Both the position numbers and the translations under genes were made by a program. Source: Actinoallomurus iriomotensis (GTDB lineage: Bacteria > Actinomycetota > Actinomycetes > Streptosporangiales > Streptosporangiaceae). From it: a stretch of DNA of 64,000 nt. Where the stretch lies: NCBI RefSeq assembly GCF_030269445.1, contig NZ_BSTJ01000013.1, forward strand, positions 37,454 to 101,453. Reading direction: 5' to 3'. This document shows positions 25,902-35,568 of this stretch, piece after piece; positions within the stretch are counted from its first letter, which is position 1, and each line of letters opens with the position of its first letter. A model generated the notes under the pieces. That model saw nothing but the letters and a program-made list of their open reading frames with translations, was not told the DNA's origin and did no database searches.

Positions 25902-26935
25902 CCATCGCACCGCCGGCCGCGGACGAACGCGTCGCGGCCCGCTCGTCGTTCCGCAAGTTGCTGGGACGGCCGGAGATCGGCGCCCTCATCGGCGCCATCG
26001 TCCTGTTCGTCTTCTTCTCTCTGGTCGCCGACGCCTTCCTGCGCGCCTCGTCGTTCTCGACCGTGCTGTACTCCAGCGCGTCGATGGGCATCATGGCCGT
26101 TTCGGTGTCGCTGCTGATGATCGGCGGGGAGTTCGACCTGTCCGCGGGGGTGATGGTCACCTCCTCGGCGCTGATCGCGTCGATGTTCAGCTACGAGCTC
26201 ACGCTGAACGTCTGGGTGGGCGTGGTGGTCTCCCTCGTGGTGACCCTCGCGCTGGGCTTCCTCAACGGCCTGCTGTACGTCAGGACGGGGCTGCCGAGCT
26301 TCATCGTGACGCTCGGCACCTTCTTCATGCTGGCCGGCCTCAACCTGGGGTTCACCAAGCTGATCACGCACAACGTGGCGACGCCGTCGATCGAGGACAT
26401 GGACGGGTTCTCCCAGGCCCGCGCCGTGTTCGCCCGCGACTTCACGATCGGCGGCGTCCAGGTGAACATCAGCGTGCTGTGGTGGATCGTGTTCGTGGCG
26501 ATCGCGACGTGGCTGCTGCTGCGCACCCGCTCGGGCAACTGGATCTTCGCGGTCGGCGGGTCGGCCGCCAGCGCCCGCGCGGTCGGCGTGCCGGTCACCC
26601 GTACGAAGATCGCCCTGTTCATGGGCGTGTCCTTCACGGCGTGGTTCTACGGGATGCACATCCTGTTCAACTTCAAGTCCGTGCAGTCCGGTGAGGGCGT
26701 CGGCAACGAGTTCTTCTACATCATCTGCGCGGTCGTCGGCGGCTGCCTGCTGACCGGCGGGTACGGTTCGGCGATCGGCGCGGCGATCGGGGCCTTCATC
26801 TGGGGCATGACGAGCAACGGCATCGTGTACGCCGAGTGGAACCCGGACTGGTTCAAGTTCTTCCTCGGCGCGATGCTGCTCGCCGCCACCGTGGTCAACC
26901 TGGTCGTACGGCGCCGGGCGGAGGCAGGAAAATGA
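25898..26935 (+). CDS. Sugar ABC transporter permease (RbsC-like)
   Basis: 345 residues, about nine to ten hydrophobic helices, of the ribose/xylose/inositol permease family. Characteristic segments: [18 protein letters not shown] near residue 70, [18 protein letters not shown] near 130, and [19 protein letters not shown] near 285. ATG 25898 is set by the ATGA overlap with the mini-cistron. Its stop overlaps the ATPase ATG. It should form the channel for inositol uptake. Confidence 0.87.
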   Translation: MTIAPPAADERVAARSSFRKLLGRPEIGALIGAIVLFVFFSLVADAFLRASSFSTVLYSSASMGIMAVSVSLLMIGGEFDLSAGVMVTSSALIASMFSYELTLNVWVGVVVSLVVTLALGFLNGLLYVRTGLPSFIVTLGTFFMLAGLNLGFTKLITHNVATPSIEDMDGFSQARAVFARDFTIGGVQVNISVLWWIVFVAIATWLLLRTRSGNWIFAVGGSAASARAVGVPVTRTKIALFMGVSFTAWFYGMHILFNFKSVQSGEGVGNEFFYIICAVVGGCLLTGGYGSAIGAAIGAFIWGMTSNGIVYAEWNPDWFKFFLGAMLLAATVVNLVVRRRAEAGK

Positions 26936-27777
26936 GCACGACCGAGGAAGCGCCGCTGGTGCGGCTGGAGGGCGTCGGCAAGCGGTACGGGAACATCATC
27001 GCGCTGCGCGACATCGACCTGGAGGTCGGCGCGAGCGAGATCACCTGCGTGCTCGGCGACAACGGCGCGGGCAAGTCCACCCTCATCAAGATCGTCGCCG
27101 GTCTGCACCGGCACGACGAGGGCGTGTTCCGGGTCGAGGGTGAGAAGGTGTCGTTCGGCTCGCCCCGCGAGGCGCTCGAACGCGGCATCGCGACGGTCTA
27201 CCAGGACCTGGCCGTCGTGCCGCTCATGCCGGTGTGGCGCAACTTCTTCCTCGGCTCGGAGAAGCGCACCGGCGCCGGCCCGTTCAAGCGGCTCGACATC
27301 CCGTTCATGCGGTCGACGGCCAAGAGGGAACTCCTCGACATGGGGATCGACCTGCGCGACGTCGACCAGCCGATCGGCACGCTGTCGGGCGGCGAACGCC
27401 AGTGCGTCGCGATCGCCCGCGCGGTGTACTTCGGCGCGAAGGTGCTGATCCTGGACGAACCGACCGCCGCGCTCGGCGTCAAGCAGGCGGGCGTCGTGCT
27501 CCGCTACATCGCCCAGGCCCGCGAACGCGGTCTCGGCGTCATCTTCATCTCCCACAACCCGCACCACGCGTACCCGGTGGGGGACCGGTTCCTGCTGCTC
27601 AAGCGGGGCCGCACCCTCGGGTACCACACCAAGGAGGACATCTCCCTCGCAGAGCTGACCGCCGAGATGGCGGGCGGCGCGGAACTGGAGGAGCTGGCGC
27701 ACGAGCTGGAGAGCGCGGGCGTCCAGGGCGCCCCGGAACTCCGCGAGGACGCCCGCGACCTCGGCGTCTCCGACTGA
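26932..27777 (+). CDS. Sugar ABC transporter ATPase, single-domain
   Basis: 281 residues. Walker [10 protein letters not shown], signature LSGGERQ, Walker [12 protein letters not shown] and HNPHHAYPV in the switch region. Many ribose-type importers use a fused double ABC protein of about 500 residues (RbsA); this one has only one ABC domain, so it probably works as a homodimer (FrcA/XylG-like short form). ATGA overlap with the permease. Last gene of the operon, followed by a strong terminator. Confidence 0.87.
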   Translation: MSTTEEAPLVRLEGVGKRYGNIIALRDIDLEVGASEITCVLGDNGAGKSTLIKIVAGLHRHDEGVFRVEGEKVSFGSPREALERGIATVYQDLAVVPLMPVWRNFFLGSEKRTGAGPFKRLDIPFMRSTAKRELLDMGIDLRDVDQPIGTLSGGERQCVAIARAVYFGAKVLILDEPTAALGVKQAGVVLRYIAQARERGLGVIFISHNPHHAYPVGDRFLLLKRGRTLGYHTKEDISLAELTAEMAGGAELEELAHELESAGVQGAPELREDARDLGVSD

Positions 27778-27787
27778 CCCTTCACCC

Positions 27788-27827
27788 CGATCCGCCCTGC
27801 CCGGCACGAGCCGGGCAGGGCGGATCG
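27788..27827 (+). terminator. Terminator of the inositol operon
   Basis: 18-bp perfect stem (CGATCCGCCCTGCCCGGC at 27788-27805, with 27810-27827), tetraloop ACGA, beginning 10 bp after the ATPase stop. No U-tract. Confidence 0.85.
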
Positions 27828-27932
27828 CTGTTCGCCTGCACCGGTAGGGCCGCGTTCGTGGGTGTCTCGGGCTCCGGTCGCCGCTCGGGTCGGAGGAAGA
27901 TCTTGACGTGGTGTTCGTTTATGCGCAGTATT

Positions 27933-27950
27933 CCGCAGTAGTGCGCAAGA
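27933..27950. promoter_or_regulatory. Possible LacI-type half-operator upstream of the GH31 gene
   Basis: GTGCGCAAG in this stretch resembles TTTGCGCAAG upstream of the GH127 operon. One half-site is degenerate, so binding by the neighbouring LacI regulator is only a suggestion. Confidence 0.3.
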
Positions 27951-28022
27951 ATGAGCAGTCCGGCGGGGAGCACGCTGGACCGCTCGCCGATCCGGCTCCA
28001 TTCGGCTCCCCGAGCACGCGAG

Positions 28023-30059
28023 GTGATCGCGCTGAGATCCCGCCGACTGTTCCACCCGCTAATCGCCCTCGCGCTCGTCGCGACGTCCCTGACCGCGGGT
28101 TCGGCGTCCGCCGCGCCCGCCGTGAAGTACCGCGACGGCGCGAGCGACATCACGCTGACCACGCCCGCCTACCAGGTGGTCGTGGCGAAGCAAAAGTTCC
28201 AGATCACGACCCGCCGCGCCGGCCGTACGGTGCTGGCCACCACGAACACCGACGCGATCGGCTTCTCCGGCCCGGGCGGCCGGGTCACCGCCACCGGCGT
28301 GCGGAAGGCGAGCTGGTCCCGCGGCGTGCTGACCCTCCAGGTGGGCACGACCGACGCCGCGGCGACGCTGGCGGTGAAGATCACCCCGTCCGCCGACCGG
28401 TACCGCCTGGAGAGCGTCGTCCAGGGCGCGACGCCGGAGTCCACCGGCATGCACTTCGCCATGGGCTCCGCCGGGCACTGGTACGGGCACGGTGAGGCGA
28501 GCACGGACGCCGGCGGCCCGTACACCGACCAGCCCTGGCCGCTCGACTCGGGCAAGGTCGCCGACGACGCGTTCGGACCCGCGTCGTACCAGATGGTGGA
28601 CCCGTTCTGGTTCACCCAGTCGGCGGCCGGCATCTGGTTCGACACGCAGGACCTGATGAAGGTCTCCCTCGGCAAGGACACGCCGGGCGTCGCCGGCATG
28701 GAGGTGACCGGGACGCCGAACCTCGCCGCCACCTTCTTCGTGGAGAAGACCCCCAAGGCGGTCTACGACGACTACATCGGCATCACCGGCAAACCGGCCA
28801 AGAGTGACGCCGAGGCGTACCAGTACGAGACGCCGCTGTGGAACTCCTGGGCGCAGTTCTACACGAACGTGGACCAGGCGAGCTTCCTGGACTACGTCCA
28901 CCGCCTGCACGACGCGGGCGTGCCCGGCCACACGATGTCGCTCGACGATGGCTGGATGAGCCACTACGGCGACTTCACCTTCAACGGCAAGTTCCCCGAC
29001 CCGAAGGCCATGTCGGACGAGGTGCACTCGCTGGGCTACAAGTTCGGCCTCTGGGTGACGCTGTGGATCAACCTCGACGCCGACAACTACAAGGTCGCCG
29101 CGGACAAGGGATACCTGCTGAAGTCCAAGGACGACCCGTCCCAGCCGTGCACGGTCACCTGGTGGAACGGCAAGGCGGGCATCGTCGACCTCGGCAACCC
29201 CGACGCCCGCGCCTGGTATGAGGGACAGCTGAAGGCGCTCCAGCAGAAGTACGGCGTGGACGGCTTCAAGTTCGACACCCGCTTCTACGACGAGACGTGC
29301 GCCCCCGCGTCCGGCTACACCGCGAACGACTACGTCAAGCTGGGCGCCCAGCTCACCGACGAGTTCGACCAGCAGGGCGTCGGCGTGCGGATCCACTGGA
29401 CCGGGTCGCAGAAGTACGGCTTCGTGACCCGCGAGATCGACAAGGGCACCGACTGGAAGTCGCTTCAGGCGGCGATCCACCAGAGCCTGGCGATCTCCAC
29501 CATCGGCTACCCGTTCGTGGAGACCGACATGGTCGGCGGCTCGGAGGGTCAGCCTCCGCCGTCGAAGGAGGTCCTGATCCGCTGGGCGCAGGCGGCCGCC
29601 GCGATGCCCCTCGTCTACTCGTCCACGTCGCCGGTCCGCGTCTACGACTACGTGAACAAGAAGTGGGTCGACTACGACGCCGACACGGCGAAGCTGTACG
29701 CGAAGGCCCTCGACGTGCACAAGCGCCTCACGCCCTACATCGAGCGGCAGGTGCGGCGGACGCTGAACACGGGTGACCCGATCATGCAGCCGCTGTTCTT
29801 CGCCTTCCCGTCGGACCAGGCGTCGTACACCGTGGGCGACGAGTGGCTCCTGGGCGACTCGCTGCTGGCCGCGCCGCTCCTGTCGGCGGGCACGAGCCGC
29901 GACGTCCATCTCCCGCCGGGCGCCTGGTACGACGTGGCGCGCGGCAAGGTCGTCCACGGCGACCTGAAGGCCTACCCGACGGACCTGGGCACCCTGCCGC
30001 TGTTCGTCCGGATGGGCACCGCCGACACCAAGTCCCTGATCGGCGCCCTGCGCCACTGA
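28023..30059 (+). CDS. Secreted glycoside hydrolase family 31 protein
   Basis: About 678 residues from GTG 28023, which places a Sec signal peptide at the N-terminus (RSRRLFHPLIALALVATSL, cleavage after SASA); an upstream ATG at 27951 would give an unusually long leader. The GH31 barrel is visible: HTMSLDDGWMSHYGDF, GYKFGLWVTLWIN, and GFKFDTRFYDE with the nucleophile Asp. The family cleaves alpha-glucosidic, alpha-xylosidic or alpha-galactosidic bonds; the exact substrate is not readable. Extracellular action is expected. It lies beside a GH127 operon and converges on a LacI gene. Confidence 0.82.
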   Translation: MIALRSRRLFHPLIALALVATSLTAGSASAAPAVKYRDGASDITLTTPAYQVVVAKQKFQITTRRAGRTVLATTNTDAIGFSGPGGRVTATGVRKASWSRGVLTLQVGTTDAAATLAVKITPSADRYRLESVVQGATPESTGMHFAMGSAGHWYGHGEASTDAGGPYTDQPWPLDSGKVADDAFGPASYQMVDPFWFTQSAAGIWFDTQDLMKVSLGKDTPGVAGMEVTGTPNLAATFFVEKTPKAVYDDYIGITGKPAKSDAEAYQYETPLWNSWAQFYTNVDQASFLDYVHRLHDAGVPGHTMSLDDGWMSHYGDFTFNGKFPDPKAMSDEVHSLGYKFGLWVTLWINLDADNYKVAADKGYLLKSKDDPSQPCTVTWWNGKAGIVDLGNPDARAWYEGQLKALQQKYGVDGFKFDTRFYDETCAPASGYTANDYVKLGAQLTDEFDQQGVGVRIHWTGSQKYGFVTREIDKGTDWKSLQAAIHQSLAISTIGYPFVETDMVGGSEGQPPPSKEVLIRWAQAAAAMPLVYSSTSPVRVYDYVNKKWVDYDADTAKLYAKALDVHKRLTPYIERQVRRTLNTGDPIMQPLFFAFPSDQASYTVGDEWLLGDSLLAAPLLSAGTSRDVHLPPGAWYDVARGKVVHGDLKAYPTDLGTLPLFVRMGTADTKSLIGALRH

Positions 30060-30064
30060 GAGAC

Positions 30065-30097
30065 GAGCCCGGACGGCACCGCGTGCCGTCCGGGCTC
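30065..30097. terminator. Bidirectional terminator between GH31 and LacI genes
   Basis: GAGCCCGGACGGCA (30065-30078) pairs with TGCCGTCCGGGCTC (30084-30097), a 14-bp perfect stem with a 5-nt loop between convergent genes. Confidence 0.85.
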
Positions 30098-30124
30098 ACC
30101 CGACGACGCTGAGCGGCGCGCTGG

Positions 30125-31147
30125 TCAGGCGGAATCGCGGACGACCAGCCGGCACGGGACCCGGTGCAGGCCCGGTGACGGCTTGTCATCGATCGCTTCG
30201 AGGAGACGCAGGGCGGCGATGCGTCCGATCTCGGTCAGGCCGACCTCGACGGTGGTCAAGGGGGGCCGGGCCGCAAGGGTCATCGCGTCCCAGTTGTCGT
30301 AGCCGATGACGGCGACCTGGTCGGGCACCTGGACGTCCCGCTCGCGCAGGGTGTCCGCCACACCGCGGGCGATCTGGTCGTTGCCGCAGAAGAAGGCGTC
30401 GGTGTCGGGCGCCGCTCGCAGGACCGTCTCCGCCGCCCGCCGGCCCCACGCTTCGCTCCAGTCGCCGAAATGAGCCCGGCCAGTGGCGAACCCCAGTGAG
30501 GCATCGTTCAGCAGGCGTTCGGTGAAGCGGGCGCGGTCGGCGGCCGCCGCGTGGTGGGCCGGGCCGGTGACGTGGGCGATCCGGGTACGGCCGCCGCCCA
30601 GGAGGTGTTCGATGGCCAGCCCGCAGCCCTGCTCATCGTCGGAGACGATCGAGATGTCCGAGGGATCGGTGGAGGGGGAGAGGGCGTAGGCGACGGGGAT
30701 GCCGTCGTGGAGGCCGGACAGCGGCGGGCGCGGGTCGGTGCGGCGACCGGTGACGATGATGCCGTCGACCCGCCGGTCCATGAGATTCTGCAGGTGGTGG
30801 CGTTCGCGGATGAGGTCGCCGCGCGTGTCGCAGAGCAAGACGGAGATCCGGCCCGCGCCCAGAGCGTCCTCGGCGCCGAGCAGCACCGGGATGCTGAAGC
30901 GGCCGATACCGTCGGTGGTGATCAGACCCACGGTCCAGCTACGGCCGGTGTGCAGACTCTGGGCCTGCTGGTTGGGACGAAAGTCGAGCGACTGGGCGGC
31001 GTCCTTGACTCGTCGGCGGGTCTCGGGCCGCATGCGCCCATTGCCGCTGAGGGCCCGGGAAGCCGTGCCGACGCTCACCCCTGCCAGTTCGGCCACGTCG
31101 CTCAACGTGACCCTGGGCCTGGAGGTGCTGTGACTCCGTCCCGCCAT
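30125..31147 (-). CDS. LacI family transcriptional regulator
   Basis: 340 residues from ATG 31147 (a GTG at 31165 is possible). N-terminal HTH: VTLSDVAELAGVSVGTASRALSG, with the hinge helix LDFRPNQQAQSL near residue 55. The C-terminal effector domain is a periplasmic-binding-like fold (WTVGLITTDGIG, VDGIIVTGRR, VPDQVAVIGYDNWD). Divergent from the GH127/ABC operon, which it very likely controls in response to an arabinose-containing sugar; GH31 may belong to the regulon. Confidence 0.87.
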   Translation of the reverse strand: MAGRSHSTSRPRVTLSDVAELAGVSVGTASRALSGNGRMRPETRRRVKDAAQSLDFRPNQQAQSLHTGRSWTVGLITTDGIGRFSIPVLLGAEDALGAGRISVLLCDTRGDLIRERHHLQNLMDRRVDGIIVTGRRTDPRPPLSGLHDGIPVAYALSPSTDPSDISIVSDDEQGCGLAIEHLLGGGRTRIAHVTGPAHHAAAADRARFTERLLNDASLGFATGRAHFGDWSEAWGRRAAETVLRAAPDTDAFFCGNDQIARGVADTLRERDVQVPDQVAVIGYDNWDAMTLAARPPLTTVEVGLTEIGRIAALRLLEAIDDKPSPGLHRVPCRLVVRDSA

Positions 31148-31295
31148 GCGCAATCCTTTGCTCACTAATTTCTACTGGCTCTATGGTGCCATCGCCGCTG
31201 CGTGCTGGCCAAATCGCGCAAGCAGCTTGAAAAACCATGAGCAACGCTCTTGACGGCTTAGCGCGGTAACCGTACCTTCCAGCGTGAAAAAAGGT

Positions 31296-31303
31296 TTGCG
31301 CAA
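31296..31303. promoter_or_regulatory. Candidate LacI operator upstream of GH127 operon
   Basis: TTGCGCAA, an 8-bp palindrome with a CG centre typical of LacI/GalR sites, within the run GGTTTGCGCAAGTT. It lies about 50 bp before the GH127 ATG. Related GCGCAA sequences occur at 31212-31218 and at the LacI start codon. Confidence 0.5.
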
Positions 31304-31353
31304 GTTTGTGGCGGTGCCTGGCTGGGCAAGCCGCTGCCGAACCGGGGAGATCC

Positions 31354-33291
31354 ATGTCCCGTACGTCCTCGTCCGCCGCCGGAACCGGCCCCATCCGGCT
31401 CGGTCCGCAGACCCGAGCCGCTCTGCGCCCGACCGAGGCACCGGCGGTGACCGGCGGCTTCTGGTATGACCGGCGCCTGACGAACGCCCAGGCCGGCATC
31501 CCGCAGGGGTCGCGGCTGCTGGAGTCCGCGGGCAACCTGCACAACCTGCGCCTGGTCGCGGGGAAGGCCCAGGGCGCCTTCCGTGGCGATTACCCCTTCC
31601 AGGACACCGACGTCTACAAGTGGCTGGAGGCGGCGTCCTGGCAACTCGCTCAGGACACCGTGGCCGGCCGGGACACCACCGCCCTGACCGAAGAGGTCGA
31701 CCGCGTCATCACTCTGGTCGCCGAGGCACAGCAGGAAGACGGTTACCTCAATACCTGGTTCCAGTCCGGTCGAGGCGCCGGCCGGTACAGCGATCTGCGG
31801 TGGGGGCACGAGCTGTACAACGCCGGCCACCTCATCCAGGCCGCCATCGCCCACCACCGCGCCACAGGGCGTACGGAGCTCCTCGACGTGGCCTGTGGGT
31901 TCGCCGACCACATCGGCATCGTCTTCGGGCCGCCGGGCAGCGGCCGGCCGATCGACGGGTTCGACGCTCACCCGGAGGTCGAGACCGCGCTCGCCGAGCT
32001 GTACCGCGAGACCGGCGACCAGCGCCACCTCGACCTCGCCGGCTACTTCGTCGACCGGCATGGCCACGGCCTGCACGGTCACGAGGCGTACTGCCAGGAC
32101 CGGGTGCCGCTGCGCGAGGCCGACACCGTCGAGGGCCACGCCGTGCGCCAGCTGTACCTCCTGGCCGCCGTCGCCGACCTGGCGATCGAGACCGGCGACG
32201 AGTCCCTCGCCGCGGCGAGCGCCCGGTTGTGGCACGCCATGGCCGCCACGAAGACCCACCTGACCGGCGGTGTCGGCGCGCACCACGACAAGGAGGACTT
32301 CGGCGACCCGTACGAGTTGCCGACCGAGCGCGCGTACTGCGAGACCTGCGCCGCCATCGCGTCCGTCCAGTTCGGCTGGCGGATGGCCCTGCTGACCGGG
32401 CAGGCCCGCTACAGCGACCTGGTCGAGCGCACCCTGTTCAACGGCTTCCTCGCCGGGATGTCACTGGACGGCGAGAGCTGGCTCTACGTCAACCCGCTCC
32501 AGGTGCGCGACGGCTACGTCGACGGGGGCGGCGACCAGTCGTCTCGCCGGACCCGCTGGTTCCGTTGCGCCTGTTGTCCGCCGAACGTGATGCGCCTGCT
32601 CGCCAGCATGGAGCATTACCTCACCTCCACCGACGGCCGTGGCCTGCAGATCCACCAGTACGCCTCCGGCGTCTTCCACGGCGAGGCCGGCGGTGCGCCG
32701 GTGGAGGTGAGCGTTGACACCGAGTACCCGTGGCGAGGTCGTATCGCCGTCACCGTCGAGCGGACCCCCGGCACGTCCTGGACGCTCTCGTTGCGAATCC
32801 CGCAATGGTGCACCGAGTACACCGTCGGCGGCGTCGCCGCCGACGCTCACGTCGACGTCGAGGACGGCTGGCTCCGGATCCACCGATCGTGGAGCGCCGG
32901 CGAGGAGCTGCTCCTGGACCTTGAGTTGGCCCCGCGCCTGGTGTCCGCCGACCCACGGGTGGACGCGGTACGCGGCTGCGTCGCGATCGAGCGCGGCCCG
33001 CTCGTCTACTGCCTCGAACAGGCCGACCACCCCGGCGGGGGCCTCGACGACGTCGTGATCGAGGCCGGCGGCCCGCTGACCGCCAAGGAACGCCCCGACC
33101 TGCTCGGCGGAGTCGTCACCGTCGTCGGCACGGGGTACCGGCGGTCGCTTCCCGAGCCGGGCTGGTGGCCGTACGTCCCCGCCGGCTCGCCCCAGGCTCC
33201 GGGCACCCCCCTGGAACTGGTCGCCGTGCCGTACTTCGCGTGGGCCAACCGCACCGTCGGCAGCATGCGCGTCTGGCTGCCCACCTCCTGA
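31354..33291 (+). CDS. Glycoside hydrolase family 127 (beta-L-arabinofuranosidase-type)
   Basis: 645 residues, no signal peptide. An (alpha/alpha)6-barrel enzyme releasing beta-L-arabinofuranose in characterised members. The zinc/cysteine site is readable: YCETCAA (Glu and Cys ligands) and the C405-x-C407-C408 cluster in CACCPPN, where one cysteine is the nucleophile. Also FQDTDVYKWLEAASWQL and EQADHP near the C-terminus. Start ATG 31354 with GGGGAG upstream. Being cytoplasmic, it should act on oligosaccharides brought in by the adjacent ABC importer. Confidence 0.88.
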   Translation: MSRTSSSAAGTGPIRLGPQTRAALRPTEAPAVTGGFWYDRRLTNAQAGIPQGSRLLESAGNLHNLRLVAGKAQGAFRGDYPFQDTDVYKWLEAASWQLAQDTVAGRDTTALTEEVDRVITLVAEAQQEDGYLNTWFQSGRGAGRYSDLRWGHELYNAGHLIQAAIAHHRATGRTELLDVACGFADHIGIVFGPPGSGRPIDGFDAHPEVETALAELYRETGDQRHLDLAGYFVDRHGHGLHGHEAYCQDRVPLREADTVEGHAVRQLYLLAAVADLAIETGDESLAAASARLWHAMAATKTHLTGGVGAHHDKEDFGDPYELPTERAYCETCAAIASVQFGWRMALLTGQARYSDLVERTLFNGFLAGMSLDGESWLYVNPLQVRDGYVDGGGDQSSRRTRWFRCACCPPNVMRLLASMEHYLTSTDGRGLQIHQYASGVFHGEAGGAPVEVSVDTEYPWRGRIAVTVERTPGTSWTLSLRIPQWCTEYTVGGVAADAHVDVEDGWLRIHRSWSAGEELLLDLELAPRLVSADPRVDAVRGCVAIERGPLVYCLEQADHPGGGLDDVVIEAGGPLTAKERPDLLGGVVTVVGTGYRRSLPEPGWWPYVPAGSPQAPGTPLELVAVPYFAWANRTVGSMRVWLPTS

Positions 33292-33325
33292 CCGGCTTCT
33301 CCCTCCACTCGCAGACGAGGTCACC

Positions 33326-34570
33326 ATGAGACACCTGTACCGCCCCTTCGTCGCCGCCGTGCTCGCCACCGGCGCACTGACGTCCGCCGCCGCGTGCTCC
33401 TCCTCCGACGGCGGCGGCTCCGGCGGCTCGGCGTCGGGCGCGTACACCTTCTGGGACCCGTATCCGCAGTTCGACGCCTCCTCCGACTGGGCCAAGCGGG
33501 TCGCGAACTGCGGGGCCTCGGCCGGCGTCACCGTCAAACGCACCGGAATGGACACGACCGACCTGGGCAACAAGGCTCTCCTCGCCGCCCAGCAGGGCAA
33601 CGCTCCCGACGTCATGCTGGTCGACAACCCGGTCGTCTCCACGCTCGTCCAGGCGGGCATCCTCAACAAGGCGCGTGACCTGGGCCTGGACACCTCCACC
33701 ATCCAGCCGAACATCATCGGTGCGGGAACGCTCGACGGCGCCGCCTACGGCGTCCCCATCGGTGCCAACACGCTGGCCCTCTACTACAACGGAAAGGTCC
33801 TCAAGGCCGCCGGCGTCGACCCTGCGGGCATCAAGGACTGGGCCACGCTGACCTCCGCCCTGCAGAAGGTCAAGGCCGCCGGGAAGAAGGGCATCACCTT
33901 CTCCGCCATCGGCACCGAAGAGGGCAGCTTCCAGTTCCTGCCCTGGTTCTGGGGTGCCGGCGGCGACCTGACCAAGATGAACGACCCCGGTGGCGTGGCG
34001 GCGCTGTCGCTATGGAAGGACTGGCTGGCCCAGGGACTCGCGCCCAAGGACGTCCTTCAGAACACCCAGACCACCAGCTGGCAGGAGTTCGCCACCGGCA
34101 AGTACGCCTTCGGAGAGAACGGCACCTGGCAACTCGCCAACGCGGCCAAGGCCGGCTTCCCGTACGGGGTCATCAACATTCCCGGCCAGCACGGTGGCTC
34201 GGCGCCGGTGCCCACAGGCGGCGAGTTCGTCACCGTGCCCGTGCAGAGGAAGACCGGCCGTTACGCCGTCAGTACGAAGATCGTGAACTGTCTGATCAGC
34301 CCGACGAGCCTGCTGGCGACCGACACCACTCTCTCCTACATCGCGCCGCTCGCGGCGGTGCAGAAGGAGCAGGTCCAACGGGACGCGACGCTCAAACCAT
34401 GGGTGTCGGCGGTGGCCGCGGCCCGAGGGCGTACGAGCAACGGCCTCGGCACGAAGTATCCCGTGATCTCCCAGCAGCTCTGGACCGCCGTCCAGTCGGC
34501 CCTGTCCGGTGGCAAATCCCCGCAGGGCGCCCTCGACATGGCACAGCAGGCCGCCGCCTCCCACAGCTGA
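33326..34570 (+). CDS. Extracellular solute-binding lipoprotein, family 1 (oligosaccharide)
   Basis: 414 residues. Lipobox TSAAAC near residue 24, then a Ser/Gly linker. The mature part resembles maltose/oligosaccharide-binding proteins (NAPDVMLVDNPVVSTL, YGVPIGANTLALYYN, ATGKYAFGENGTW). It should deliver the oligosaccharide substrate of the GH127 enzyme to the two permeases that follow. No ATPase gene is present, so a shared MsiK-like ATPase encoded elsewhere is expected, as is common for this transporter type in actinobacteria. Confidence 0.85.
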   Translation: MRHLYRPFVAAVLATGALTSAAACSSSDGGGSGGSASGAYTFWDPYPQFDASSDWAKRVANCGASAGVTVKRTGMDTTDLGNKALLAAQQGNAPDVMLVDNPVVSTLVQAGILNKARDLGLDTSTIQPNIIGAGTLDGAAYGVPIGANTLALYYNGKVLKAAGVDPAGIKDWATLTSALQKVKAAGKKGITFSAIGTEEGSFQFLPWFWGAGGDLTKMNDPGGVAALSLWKDWLAQGLAPKDVLQNTQTTSWQEFATGKYAFGENGTWQLANAAKAGFPYGVINIPGQHGGSAPVPTGGEFVTVPVQRKTGRYAVSTKIVNCLISPTSLLATDTTLSYIAPLAAVQKEQVQRDATLKPWVSAVAAARGRTSNGLGTKYPVISQQLWTAVQSALSGGKSPQGALDMAQQAAASHS

Positions 34571-34599
34571 CCCTTCCGGCGCGCAGCAAGGAGTCACGC

Positions 34600-35568
34600 A
34601 TGACCCTCGCCCGAACCGACCACCCGCAGCGGTCACCGGCCGCGTTCCGGGCGGCCCCGCGCTCAGGGACAAGGCACCGCCGCGCACGCCACCGGAAGAG
34701 CCGCCTGACCGCCTGGGCGTTCGCCCTGCCTCTGGTGATCTATCTGGCCGCGTTCTACGTCTATCCGCTCTACCGGAACCTGGACCTCAGCCTGCGCCGC
34801 TACACGGTGCGGTCCTTCGTCGAAGGCGACGCGCCGTTCGCCGGCTGGGCCAACTTCGACCAGGTCCTGCACGACCCGACGTTCGGGCCGGCGATCCGTA
34901 ACACCCTGGTGTTCACCCTGGTCTCGATCGCGGTCCAGTACGGAGCAGGGCTCGCCCTGGCCGTCTTCTTCAACCGGCGTTTCCACCTCTCCGGTCTCCT
35001 ACGAGCCCTGTTCCTGGTTCCCTGGCTACTGCCGCTGATCGTTTCCTCGTCCACGTGGGCGTGGATGCTCAACAGCGAGAGCGGTGTCGTCAACCACGCC
35101 CTCCACCTCGTCGGCGTCTCGCCGGTCGACTGGCTCGGCTCACCTCACTGGGCCCTCACCTCGGTGATCATCGCGAACATCTGGATCGGCATTCCGTTCA
35201 ACCTGGTCATCCTCTACAGCGGGCTGCAGAACATCCCCGCCGACCTGTACGAGGCGGCCGCGCTGGACGGGGCGGGAGCGTGGCAGCAGTTCCGCCGGCT
35301 CACGTTCCCGCTGCTGCGGCCGGTCACCATGGTCGTGCTGCTGCTCGGTTTCGTGTACACGCTCAAGGTCTTCGACCTCATCTGGATCATGACAAAGGGC
35401 GGTCCGGGGGATTCCTCCTCGACGCTGGCCACCTGGTCGTACCGGCTCGGGTTCGGATCCCTGCTGCCGCAGTTCGGCCCCGGCGCCGCCGTCGGCAACG
35501 TCCTCATCGTCATCGCTCTGGCCTTCGGGCTGCTCTACACCCACGTGCAGAGGAGGCAGGAGGCATGA
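34600..35568 (+). CDS. Carbohydrate ABC transporter permease (MalF-like)
   Basis: 322 residues with a basic N-terminal tail and about six helices. The EAA motif reads YEAAALDGAGAWQQFRRLTFPLL around residues 218-240. ATG 34600 has AAGGAG upstream. Its stop overlaps the ATG of the next permease (ATGA). Partner of the MalG-like protein in one importer. Confidence 0.86.
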   Translation: MTLARTDHPQRSPAAFRAAPRSGTRHRRARHRKSRLTAWAFALPLVIYLAAFYVYPLYRNLDLSLRRYTVRSFVEGDAPFAGWANFDQVLHDPTFGPAIRNTLVFTLVSIAVQYGAGLALAVFFNRRFHLSGLLRALFLVPWLLPLIVSSSTWAWMLNSESGVVNHALHLVGVSPVDWLGSPHWALTSVIIANIWIGIPFNLVILYSGLQNIPADLYEAAALDGAGAWQQFRRLTFPLLRPVTMVVLLLGFVYTLKVFDLIWIMTKGGPGDSSSTLATWSYRLGFGSLLPQFGPGAAVGNVLIVIALAFGLLYTHVQRRQEA

